A stretch of 40,000 nt of DNA, taken from Botryococcus braunii. Its lineage: Eukaryota > Chlorophyta > Trebouxiophyceae. Both the position numbers and the translations under genes were made by a program. Under the pieces are notes generated by a model. It had not been told where the DNA came from. It saw nothing but the letters and a program-made list of their open reading frames with translations, and did no database searches. Positions within the stretch are counted from its first letter, which is position 1. Each line of letters opens with the position of its first letter. Location: positions 348,786 through 388,785 of the forward strand of contig KV908417.1 in NCBI GenBank assembly GCA_002005505.1. The letters run 5' to 3'. Shown in pieces: positions 1 through 8,697 of the stretch.

Positions 1-511
1 GACTTGGGACAACCTGTACCCCGAGCTCTGTAGATATCCCAAAATTTGCTGGAGAGCAATATAGACTATTGCAGAGTGGTGACTGACGCAGCTTCCAAGC
101 AAGGGCATGCTCACGGCCTCCTCCTCCGATGACTAGAACATCGATCTGCCGACAACGGAGAAAGTAATCACCCGACAGGCGGAACTTTATACATGGTACT
201 CCAGATTGGATCAAAGGCAATTTCATATATTTCTTCAAAGTCAGGAATGCAAGTTCTGATTAAATGCCAGCGTCCAAAAGAAGCCCCAAGACGGGGCAAT
301 TGAGGGTGAGCGACATCACCTTCACATCCAAAGCGCAAAGTATCAATGTAAACTTTCTGCCATGACCTCCCCTACAGTTCTTGTGCATCTGGATTCGCCA
401 AAATTGCTTGTGGGACAACGGGAACCGTCGAAGAGAGTGTGTTCCAGCTAACCATGTCATTGTAGTTCGACCCACAGACGGTGGGCCGTACATCCTGAAC
501 GATACTTGCAA
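1..511 (-). CDS. PUR2: Glycinamide ribonucleotide synthetase (GARS, PurD-type), 5' part only
   Basis: This enzyme joins phosphoribosylamine and glycine using ATP (de novo purine pathway). Exon 1 is 511-320 (64 codons) and exon 2 is 145 to beyond position 1, so only the N-terminus is in the window. Exon 2 opens with [19 protein letters not shown], the glycine-rich N-terminal motif of the family, followed by a strand ending in GVQVVPS. Exon 1, from the ATG at 511, gives a basic, Ser/Thr-rich, acid-poor leader ([14 protein letters not shown]...) that looks like an organelle targeting peptide, as in plant PUR2. The donor is AAG|GTGATG and the acceptor CGGCAG|ATC after a pyrimidine tract; both are phase 0. 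The PUR3 stop lies 2.1 kb upstream on the same strand. Exon 2 is near certain; exon 1 and the start codon are inferred from phase and composition. Confidence 0.85.
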
Positions 512-939
512 CAGGTCAAAACACTCTAACGCTCATGTCATTAAGGAACACACGTACAAAAAACGGTTGGAGAGCCGATTGTGCTCGCCATGGCACACCT
601 GCAAATGCGCAATCAATCTGAGACGACTGTCACCGACCGGTCTTGATGCAGGAGGCTCCCCTACGGGAGCGGCGTGCCTTTCTGCGGGGCCCGGTACCCA
701 GCGCCGCCGCCCCCAGTTGCACCACATGCCCGAGTAGAAGGCCAACATCTACCCAGCCATCTTCAATAGCCTCATCAACAACTAAACTGCAATTCGGCGG
801 GTCCTCCTGGACGTGCAATTTCACTCAAAATTTGCTCATATGCGGCTTTTTTTGGGGGGGCGGGGGGGGGGGGGGGGAGGCTGTTGGGAGGACGCTACCC
901 GACGTTGTTCGTCTACCAATATTCCTGGTAATAGAGTGT

Positions 940-1215
940 TTCAGAGAGATAATAGAGCATTTAAAGAAAATAGAATATCTAAATAGAAAATACAGCTTTC
1001 AGTGAGAATAGAATATCAAGAGAGAGAACAGAGTACTTCAAGAGAATAGAATATCTAAAGAGAGAATAGAATATCTAAAGAGAGTATAGAGTGTTTAAAG
1101 AGAATATAATACATAAAGAGAGGAATAGAGTATTTAAGACAAAATATAATATTTAAAGAGAGAATAGGGGTTTGAGAGAGAATATAATATTAAAAGAGAG
1201 CATAAAATATTTCAA
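940..1215. repeat. A/G-rich degenerate short tandem repeat
   Basis: Degenerate units of about 18-22 bp resemble GAGAATAGAATATCTAAAG, repeated more than ten times with many substitutions. The plus strand is almost free of C. It lies in the PUR3-PUR2 spacer. Confidence 0.75.
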
Positions 1216-1835
1216 GTAAGAAGTGAAGCATATATTCAAACCACACACCATGAATCCTGCATGTGGGTACTAGGATGTTTACGGTCAGCCACCATGACTA
1301 ATAGTGACGGTCAACCACGAGTAATGGACGGGCTGCTCCTCCGGCGAATCCCCCTAGCTAGGTGGAGATGCCAAATCTACAGATTTAAAGGTATACCAAA
1401 TCTAGGTTCGCCTTTACGTACAAGCAATCACAGTGATCCATCACAGCGATTCATGGACGTTACATAACAGTGTTTCTAAGAGCTGTGAGTGAGTAAAAGA
1501 AAAACAGATTTGGCAACTCCACCAGCCACACAACAGCCCTGGCCAGAGATGAGTTCCATCAGATCGCCCAATCTCACCGACTTGTGAAGCACCGAATTCT
1601 TGCCGATTTGATGCAACTCATCTCTGGATTTTAATCCAAAAAGTTAAGCCTATCCTAACTGCATACCATAAATCCGTCATGCGGGGACGCAGAATCTAGG
1701 GGCCAGATACTGAAGGTGACAGTGAAAAAACTCCCGAAATTATGAGTGAAGCCTATCCTAGCCTACTTGAACAGAGTTCCAGGTTACACAAGCGGGTGTG
1801 AATTGGATCTGCGCATTCTGCGGTATCAGTTTACT

Positions 1836-2090
1836 AAGCCATTGGAGCAGACAAATGATTGGAGCCGCACGGATTCGAGATATCCGTGGCTTATGAACTG
1901 GAGCAATTACAGAATGGGGCTGCGCACATCTGAAACATCAATGACTTAGCAATTGGAGCATTCAAATAATTGGAGCTGCGCATGTCTGAGATAAAATTGA
2001 CTGAGCAATTTGAGCAGTCGAATAACTGGAGCTGTGCATATTTGAGATAACTTTGACTAATCAAAAATGAGCAGTCAAGCACAGGAGCTG
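1836..2090. repeat. Minisatellite, units of about 60-70 bp
   Basis: About four diverged units carry the recurring phrase GGAGCAGTCxAATAATTGGAGCTGC followed by CATxTxTGAGATA. Spacing and sequence drift indicate an old array. It ends at the poly-T tract. Confidence 0.7.
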
Positions 2091-2093
2091 CTT

Positions 2094-2096
<3 letters not shown>

Positions 2097-2138
<42 letters not shown>
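2097..2138. repeat. Poly-T tract, 42 nt
   Basis: An uninterrupted run of 42 T. On the minus strand it reads as poly-A and could be the tail of an old retroposed sequence, but no retroposon body is recognisable beside it. Confidence 0.9.
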
Positions 2139-2139
<1 letters not shown>

Positions 2140-2225
2140 AATTTGCAAGCACCCACCCGTGCCACCCTTCCGTATGAGTTCAAGAAAGTCCATGTACCCA
2201 GGGCTTTCTAGATCTGTTGCCGGTG

Positions 2226-2575
2226 CATGTACGGCACGTCAGTGACACGTGCATGTACTGCCAAGTCACCCGCCCGTACAAGTACAAACGCATCCACTAC
2301 ACATGCATGTCGGCCTAACAAGTGGCGCACACAGTACTGCCAAGTCACTTGTCCACACAAACACAGCCACATATGCCCGCACATGCATGTACCACCACAC
2401 AAGTACAGCCACATATGCCTGCACATGCATGTACCGCCACACAAGTACAGCCACAGATGCCTCACATGCATGCACGGCCACACAAGTACAGCTGCGTATT
2501 GCCTGCACATGCATGCAGCCCCACATGTCCACACAAGTACAGCCACATATGCCTGCACATGCATGTAGCGCCAAC
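2226..2575. repeat. Minisatellite of about 42 bp, ACATGCATGT-rich
   Basis: Roughly seven to eight units carry ACATGCATGTACCGCCAC and ACAAGTACAGCCACATATG. Each unit contains the palindrome ACATGCATGT, so single strands can form many small hairpins. The array ends just past the PUR3 stop codon, in the expected 3' flank of that gene. Confidence 0.85.
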
Positions 2576-2609
2576 TTCACTCGCATTATGTCCGATGTAC
2601 ATCACTCAA

Positions 2610-3060
2610 TCACTGGGCAGTCCACAGGATGGGGACGCCGTCGTCCCGCCAGGTGACGCGCCCCTCCACCAGTGCTGCGACTGCCTCGGGATACACCTGG
2701 TGCTCCTGCACACCGCAGTCTGCTTCTTGCTCCGACACCCCAGTCTGCTTCTTGCTCTGACACCCCAGTCTGCTTCTTGCTCCGACACCCCAGTCTGCTT
2801 CTTGCTCCGACACCCCAGTCTGCTTCTTGCTCCGACACCCCAGTCTGCTTCTTGCTGGTCCCGCCCTCGCCCTCGTCCTCAACATCGTCGTCTTCGTCAT
2901 CGACATTGCTGTATTGTCGGTGTTATTGTCGTCGTTGTTGTTTTTGGACTTCTGGTTATTGATGCTGTTCATGGTGTCTGGGTTTGTTGTCGCCCTCATT
3001 GATGTTTTTGAACTTGTCATCGTCATCGCCGATTGTTGTTGTTGTTGTTGTTGTTGTTGC

Positions 3061-3123
<63 letters not shown>

Positions 3124-4268
3124 GGTTGTTGTTGTTGTTGTTGTCGTCGTCGGCGTCGTTGTCGTTGTCGTTATCGTTGTTGTTGCCGTTGTCGTTATTG
3201 GTGTTGTGATTGCTCTCCACAAGTGGCAGCAGTGCCCCTGGAACTAACCTACCAATGAGCCTGACCAAAGACGTTGGACCATCATCGAACATGGAACAAT
3301 TCCACATTGGATGTGAGAAGGGATTCCCAATCCATTGAACGTCTACATACAGAAGCATAGACTGACACACTGATATGATTCCGATGTCGAATTCCATGTC
3401 TGCTGATGACATTGAACATACCAACATACCTTTGAACATACCATTGGACATATGTAAGGGCTCTGGATACATTGAACATACCAACATACCTTGTGAACAT
3501 AGCATTGAAAATATGTAATTGCTCGGGATGGGTTGATGAAACTGAGCGGCAAATGTCGAAGTGAAAAGGGGGACGTGTAGGGCATGGCCTGTTCAGGCAA
3601 GCAAGGCCGCAAAATCGGAGCGGCCGGGGCTCCAACACCCACCACCCACCACACCCAACACAGCTTGGTGAGAGGTGGGAAGGGTGGGGCAACAAAAGAG
3701 GCAACCCAGCTTGGTAAGAGGTGGGAAGGGCGGGGCACCAAAAGAGGCAACGCAGCGTGGTGAGAGGTGGGAAGCGTGGGGCATTGCCTGTTCAAGCACG
3801 CGGGCTGCCAAAGAGAGCGGTGTGTCATGAGGCAACACTGGGACCACCCGCTGTGCCAAAATAGGCCCCGTGTCGTATTCCTCGTCCACAAAGTGTACCG
3901 TCGCGCCGCTGTACCGCGCCCCGGACGCAATGACGGCGCGGTGCACCCGCTGGCCGTAGTAGCCCTTGCCCCCAAAAGCCGGAAGGAGGGCCGGGTGGAT
4001 ATTCAGGATGGCCCTTTTGTACGCCCGCACCACCTCCAGGGGGACCAGCTGCGGTACCCGCACCTCTGGGCATCAGAGGGATGCCTCTCCCCAGAAAATA
4101 TTAATTACTAACTACCGTACCGGCAATAATTATTTACCACTGTACATATTTTGACCGTACGGAAGGCCCCTTAATTCTTCCCTGTCTAGCATGAAATCGC
4201 ATTGTTTTAATTTTGACCATACTTTTTTGGGAATTTTCAGTCAATAATTACCGCCGGTACGGTAATCG

Positions 4269-4356
<88 letters not shown>

Positions 4357-5314
4357 GTTTTTCATTTTTATTTTTATTTTTATTTTTTTGGGGTGGTGGT
4401 GGTGGTGGTGGGAGGGGGGGGGGGGGGTGGACTCAAAACTCCAAACAGGAATTGGACACTGGACTTGGAGATACAAGGAGAAAGCGTGTGCCTATATCGA
4501 TGGAAATGTCTGTGACACGGTCACGTCCCTTTCAACTCCTTTCGAAGTGTCACACGTGTCTTGGTTGAAGCAAAATTTGTTCAAGGGAGTTCTGGCACAG
4601 CTTACTAGAACCGACAGGAACTCTGTCCCACCTGTTCCCCCCACCCCCCCCACCCACGAGGGAGGGAGGGAGGGAGGGAGGGAGGGGAGGGGAGGGGAGG
4701 GGAGGGAGGGGGGGAGGGGGGGGTGCGAGGGAGGGAGGAAGGGAGGGAGGGAGGGAGGGAGGGAGGGAGGAGGGAGGGAGGGAGGGAGGGAGGGAGGGAG
4801 GGAGGGAGGGCAGGAGGGAGGGAGGGAGGGAGGGAGGGAGGGAGGGAGGGAGGGAGGCAACTGTTTTGCGAATTTCACCGATTCACAAATTTCATAGCAA
4901 ATATTTTAAGGTTGTGTTTAAAAGGGGAAGGAGTTCGTGATGCTCGGGGTCATGCATCCAATGCTCACATGGGGCACGCAGCTTCTTATATTTGTTTGAC
5001 AAATCTTTATTTTGCATCTGGCAGGCAAGCAGCCCAACACAACAAACAGAGCCGTGATTTTCTCACACACAATCCAGCATTCAGCTATCAATTAAGAAGC
5101 CTCCATGCAAATGTCAGACGGATCAGTGTACTTGAAGTCCAGCCACACAAGGATGGAGCGTCTACAATGAAATGAGTGTCCAGGCAAGCAATGATGAATC
5201 AATCACATGCATCCAATAGAGAGCAATTGTACCAGGACAAAAGCCATGTACACAAGAGAGAATAGCCGTGCGTGAGCATACACCCCCGCGCGAGCGCGTG
5301 CGCCCGCGCGCACT

Positions 5315-5397
<83 letters not shown>

Positions 5398-6224
5398 CTT
5401 TGGACTTAAGCAGCAAAGCACCTCAACAACCAGCGGGAATGGGGCCAATGTGAGATTGCTTGGCACCTTCAAGTAGCCTGCCAGGATGATGAAGTCCACA
5501 TTATATTTACTCTGCAGGTGATCAAGAAGCCCATCTGGCATCAGCTCGGGGTAAGTGGCACTCCCTTTCTTGGGTGGTGGGAAGGCCAAAGTGGGTATGC
5601 CATGATCCTCTGCGTGCGCCCAGCCTCCGCACCCTGGAACATCACTAATGACCACCTGAAAAGCAGCAGCTCCCAGCTTAAATCAAATTTAAGCAGGTCT
5701 ACCGAGCCTTTGCGAGGGGCTCTTTTTGCTTGAGTGGTGTCTACCATCCCCTGTGGGAGTTACAAGTGTCTCGCGGATTGCACATGCCATACTTTTTATA
5801 AGAGGTATGAAAAAGTCACATCCACTGCACAACTCAAGTAAAAATAATGATAGCTTTAACAACGACGCAAAGCAAGAGAAAGGAAAGTTGACTGTGGGAG
5901 TTACAGATCGCACGCACAAACCAATAAGCACGGCTTGAGAACGTACGGACGCACCGAAACCTCAGCATTTATGTTCTTTTGCAAAATAGTTTGGTGGATT
6001 GCACGAAAGTTTGATCCCCCGCCGGACACAAAAACTGCGAGCCTACTAGTTGGTGTCTTCTGGGAGGAAGGTGGAGACAACCTTTCACACCGCAGAACCA
6101 GACTGCGCCTTGCACAAGGCTTTTTTGAACAGGAGTAACCCAGAAACCCACGGATCACGGCACGAGGTGGCAATGCGATAGGCAAACTATCGGTGCGGCG
6201 CACTGGACAGCAAGCTAGTGACAT
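2610..6224 (-). CDS. PUR3: Phosphoribosylglycinamide formyltransferase (GART, PurN-type), complete, 4 exons
   Basis: The enzyme transfers a formyl group from 10-formyl-THF to GAR, the third step of purine synthesis. The exons are 6224-5955, 5655-5467, 4048-3788 and 2705-2610 (TGA at 2612-2610). All join in phase 0 and encode 271 aa. Residues 1-60 form an Arg/Ser-rich leader suited to plastid or mitochondrial import. [14 protein letters not shown] (67-72 = SGGGSN) binds the substrate phosphate. [17 protein letters not shown] carries the catalytic Asn169 and His171, and [10 protein letters not shown] carries the catalytic Asp212. The C-terminus ([24 protein letters not shown]) is typical. Length agrees with plant PUR3 (about 290 aa). 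Intron 3 is GC-AG: the CAG|GCAATG donor keeps VLEQ-EH, whereas the nearest GT donor would delete conserved residues. Introns 2 and 3 are packed with simple repeats. PUR2 lies downstream on the same strand. Confidence 0.94.
2716..2857. repeat. 25-bp minisatellite (6 copies) at the last PUR3 acceptor
   Basis: CAGTCTGCTTCTTGCTC starts at 2716, 2741, 2766, 2791, 2816 and 2841, an exact 25-bp period with one or two substitutions. It ends about 10 bp from the exon 4 acceptor (AG at 2707-2706). On the minus strand the unit GGTGTCGGAGCA aligns with the true junction GGTGTGCAG|GAGCA, so the array looks derived from the exon edge. It occupies the place of the polypyrimidine tract. Confidence 0.95.
3033..3144. 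repeat. GTT trinucleotide microsatellite
   Basis: About 36 GTT units (AAC on the PUR3 sense strand) with isolated GCT and GTG interruptions, grading into GTC/GTT-rich sequence up to about 3200. It lies in PUR3 intron 3. Confidence 0.95.
3414..3520. repeat. Two-copy tandem repeat of about 66 bp in PUR3 intron 3
   Basis: GAACATACCAACATACCTT occurs twice, followed each time by related GAACATACCATTG / GAACATAGCATTG and ATATGTAA segments. Confidence 0.7.
3661..3787. repeat. 46-bp minisatellite (3 copies) abutting the PUR3 exon 3 donor
   Basis: CAGCTTGGTGAGAGGTGGG-type units start at 3661, 3707 and 3753 and run directly into the exon 3 end at 3788. A further partial copy of the exon edge (GCATGGCCTGTTCAGGCA compared with GCATTGCCTGTTCAAGCA) lies at 3573-3590. 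Confidence 0.85.
4273..4355. repeat. GT microsatellite, then T-rich and G-rich tracts
   Basis: About 41 GT units, followed by TTTTTA repeats (about 4358-4390), GGT repeats and a run of 14 or more G near 4415-4427. It lies in PUR3 intron 2. Confidence 0.97.
4661..4857. repeat. GGGA/AGGG tetranucleotide tract
   Basis: About 200 bp of almost pure purine (AGGG)n with few interruptions, able in principle to form G-quadruplex or triplex structure. PUR3 pre-mRNA carries the C/T-rich complement in intron 2. Confidence 0.97.
5317..5396. repeat. CA microsatellite
   Basis: About 40 uninterrupted CA units, preceded by a GCGC-rich alternating purine-pyrimidine stretch (5286-5312). It lies in PUR3 intron 2, 70 bp below the exon 2 donor. 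Confidence 0.97.
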
Positions 6225-7390
6225 TTGGGAAACTCAATTCATGGCATTGCTGCGTCTGAGCTCGAAATATACCCGCTGTTATTGCATCTGGCATTGTACC
6301 ATCACCTTGTGCAAGCATCAACAATAAAGCAGGAAATCTACCCGTGGACTCTGAACAAATCGCCTAGCGCGTTGCTCCCTACTTCTACTTCCGGAGAACC
6401 CAAGATCCGGTCACATGATCCAATACAATATTTGTACCGGCTCCCAAGAGGTATAAGCTGGTTTCTGGAAAGTTGGCGAAACTTGTTTCCCCCTGGTTAT
6501 CATCGCTTCACTACGTCAACCGCGTCATCCTGATTCAAAAGGGCATTGCTACAAATGCGACTGTCTTGATGTCGATTGGATAGAAGCTGCCTTGATCATG
6601 AACTTTCCGTATGGCGGACTGATCATGGTGCATCACGTGCAATGTAAAAGGATCAGAATTTGATATACTCCGAGTACCTTGGCAGCGTGGCGCTCCAGAA
6701 TTTCTGTTCGAGATTTCTGGACATATCTTGGAGTAGGATAGTAGGCATTGCAGAAGCCTGAGCTCCAGCACTTTTTTGTCCGGAAGGCTTTTAGTGCAAA
6801 AGGCGTGACCGGGGTAAGAGGCCTATTTTTCCTGCGCTTTTCCGCCCTGTGAATGCTGCAATCCCTCACGTGAAAGTCCTTTATGTGATGTAATATTCTT
6901 TTCGGCCCTCGGAAAAAAAATTGGTGGGCCTTTGTTTGCGCCCATGACGGACTTTTCACGGCTTGACCCTCATGAACCTGCTGTGAAGTGGCCGTCACTG
7001 GAAGGAACGGAGGAAGGTAGGAAATAGTATTAGTACGGGGAGACCATGCAGCGATCCAATGCCCTGCACGTTTAGTCAATGTCTTATTAGTGAGGTATTA
7101 GTATGGTAATACTACTACCCCAACTGTAGGTTCTCAGATAGCGTTTGGCTTATCCGTTTGCGACATATCTCATTATGCCCTCTGGCCTGAACAGATGTGC
7201 TTATTTCTTCTTTCACAAGAGAGGGGAGAAAATAGTCCAGCCCAATGTGTCAATCAACGACACAAACCCTAATGCTCTTTCTAAGCCCTTTTTGCATTTC
7301 AGCCCTTGCACCGGCTCCGTGAAGCAAGGAAACAAGTATTAGTAATACTATGCCTAATGGCTGGTTTTGGATGTAATAGTATTACTAATA
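6225..7390. other. Region between PUR3 and the copia element; no gene seen
   Basis: No domain or well-phased exon was recognised. It should contain the PUR3 promoter, read leftward. TATTAGTA-type AT-rich motifs recur at about 7027, 7095, 7336 and 7375. Two of them form an inverted pair (about 7335-7350 and 7374-7391) belonging to the palindrome in which the retrotransposon sits. Confidence 0.5.
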
Positions 7391-7395
7391 CTATT
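7355..7395. repeat. Left arm of a palindromic (foldback or MITE-like) repeat split by the copia element
   Basis: TAATGGCTGGTTTTGGA plus TGTAATAG at 7355-7379 is the inverse, with one mismatch, of 14808-14832. The inserted element interrupts the short loop between the arms. The arms can be extended a few bases with a one-base gap. Confidence 0.8.
7391..7395 (+). repeat. Target-site duplication, left copy (CTATT)
   Basis: CTATT directly precedes the TG of the 5' LTR and is repeated at 14808-14812 directly after the CA of the 3' LTR. Five bp is the usual length for Ty1/copia integration. Confidence 0.95.
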
Positions 7396-8087
7396 TGTTG
7401 TATTGGATGAGTTATTTATGCCTTTCCCTCAGTGGAGTAATGGTGGCATTTCCGTCAGTGACAATAATAAATGACTAATATGGGCGAAACTGCAAAGACT
7501 TCGCGGTTAGGAACAATTTGAATGTAGATAGAGATAACGCAAGTTACAGACACGTTTAGTGCAGGAAGGTAGTGGTGCTAGCACGGAGAGGCAAGGCACT
7601 TGGTTGGGACTACACAAGCACTCCGGGTGTTTCCTTAAAGTTGCCCAATCAGTCCTTGATTGTTCATGTTCTTGACTCTACTCTTCGTCACACAGTAGAG
7701 CGAACTTTGACTCACACCCTCCGTGCCGCCACTGCACAGGTAACGTGATTGTGAATAGAATGGGAGATTTTAGGCTTTGTTGACCTTAGTATTTCATGTT
7801 ATGTGTATGTGCTTGGCTATCTTATCATCGGACAATGAGATTGATCCTTTCTGAGTACGTACCAGTTAGGGTAGATTGAATTCCGTTGTTAAGAGAGAGC
7901 AAGTGAGCAATTGTAATAGACTTGGTTGGGACTACACAAGCACTCCGGGTGTTTCCTTAAAGTTGCCCAATCAGTCCTTGATTGTTCATGTTCTTGACTC
8001 TACTCTTCGTCACACAGTAGAGCGAACTTTGACTCACACCCTCCGTGCCGCCACTGCACAGGAATACGCCAAGCCCATAACCTAACA
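7396..8087 (+). repeat. 5' LTR, 692 bp
   Basis: It starts TGTTG and ends TAACA, a short imperfect terminal inverted repeat with TG...CA ends. AATAAA at 7466-7471 is a candidate polyadenylation signal or part of an AT-rich promoter. The LTR contains an internal identical 143-bp direct duplication. Confidence 0.98.
7598..8062 (+). repeat. Internal 143-bp direct duplication within the LTR
   Basis: Copies at 7598-7740 and 7920-8062 are identical and separated by 179 bp; the 3' LTR has the same pair. The first copy ends CACAG|GTAACG, which looks like a splice donor, and the second is preceded by GTAATAG, which looks like an acceptor. The second copy belongs to a 69-codon open frame (7876-8085) without an ATG start and with no recognisable domain. 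Confidence 0.95.
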
Positions 8088-8100
8088 GGTTATGGGCCCA
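8088..8100 (+). promoter_or_regulatory. Primer-binding site, half-tRNA(iMet) type
   Basis: GGTTATGGGCCCA begins at the first base after the LTR. It is complementary to the anticodon stem-loop of eukaryotic initiator tRNA-Met (UGGGCCCAUAACC), not to the tRNA 3' end. Drosophila copia is known to prime from an internally cleaved initiator tRNA in this way. The last LTR bases (8073-8082, GCCCATAACC) are the exact inverse of 8088-8097, giving a 10-bp hairpin with a TAACA loop that covers the primer site. Confidence 0.9.
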
Positions 8101-8153
8101 CCACTCTCCCGTTGAGTGTGGGTGGCTCTGAAGACGGAGGAAGACAACCGTGA

Positions 8154-8639
8154 AGGGCTAAGAAACGCCGCACGAAGCAGACGGCAAGAAAAACTACCTG
8201 TGTCAACGTTCCTGCGCACCTAAGGACTGGACCTCCCTCGTACAACGATCGAATCAAGGCTGGGGGACCTCGAGGAGAACGTACACCGGACGAGCGAGCA
8301 CTCGTCATCAAAAACTACGTTCTTCATCTGTACGCTGGACGCCCGCTTCCTCTGCCATCGTGGTTTGCGGATAGATTTCCTGTGTATCCAGCTTATAAGT
8401 TCACCCCGTGGGAGATCTCGTTTGTGAATCTTGAGCCTGGGTTCATCACGAAGGCTAAGTTCCTGAAGTATTGGCGTACCGTTGTCTGGCTGAACAGAGA
8501 GCAGGAAACAGCCGAAATTGCAGCGTACAACTCAGTGGAGTTAGCATTGTCCACTATCCCGATAGCTGCTTTCAAAGACACCCTGTCTCTGAGTGTTCGA
8601 TGTGAAGCTGACTGGGAGACGGAGTCAGACAGTGATTAG
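8154..8639 (+). other. Leader open frame of the copia element, no ATG
   Basis: This frame stays open for 161 codons between the primer site and gag, in a different frame from the polyprotein, and ends TGA/TAG-bounded with an acidic tail (ETESDSD). It begins with a basic stretch (RAKKRRTKQTARKT) and includes a hydrophobic-aromatic section near WFADRFPVYPAYKF. I see no ATG in frame. It could be a decayed or captured coding segment, or chance. I do not recognise the sequence. Confidence 0.4.
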
Positions 8640-8697
8640 TCCGGTGGTTGAGATGACTGTCTGAATGTTTCCTTGATAATCGTATAGAGTGCAGACA

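Larger units (their letters stand above)
512..2609. other. PUR3-PUR2 spacer, repeat-rich
   Basis: No convincing exon was seen in this 2.1-kb spacer. It should hold the 3' untranslated region of PUR3 and the promoter of PUR2, both read leftward. Contents in order are a G-rich tract (about 854-880), an A/G-rich array of roughly 20-bp units around AGAATAGAATATCTAAAG (about 940-1215), a unique stretch (about 1220-1830), a 60-70-bp minisatellite, a poly-T tract and a roughly 42-bp minisatellite. Small open frames here follow repeat periodicity and have no recognisable domain. Confidence 0.6.

Noticed and set aside
630..824. Additional upstream exon for PUR2
   Set aside because: Composition is compatible with a leader peptide, but the 511-320 exon already gives an ATG, a leader and a phase-0 join; nothing supports a further exon.
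2827..3258. Poly-Cys/poly-Val/poly-Asn open frames
   Set aside because: All are translations of the GTT microsatellite in PUR3 intron 3.
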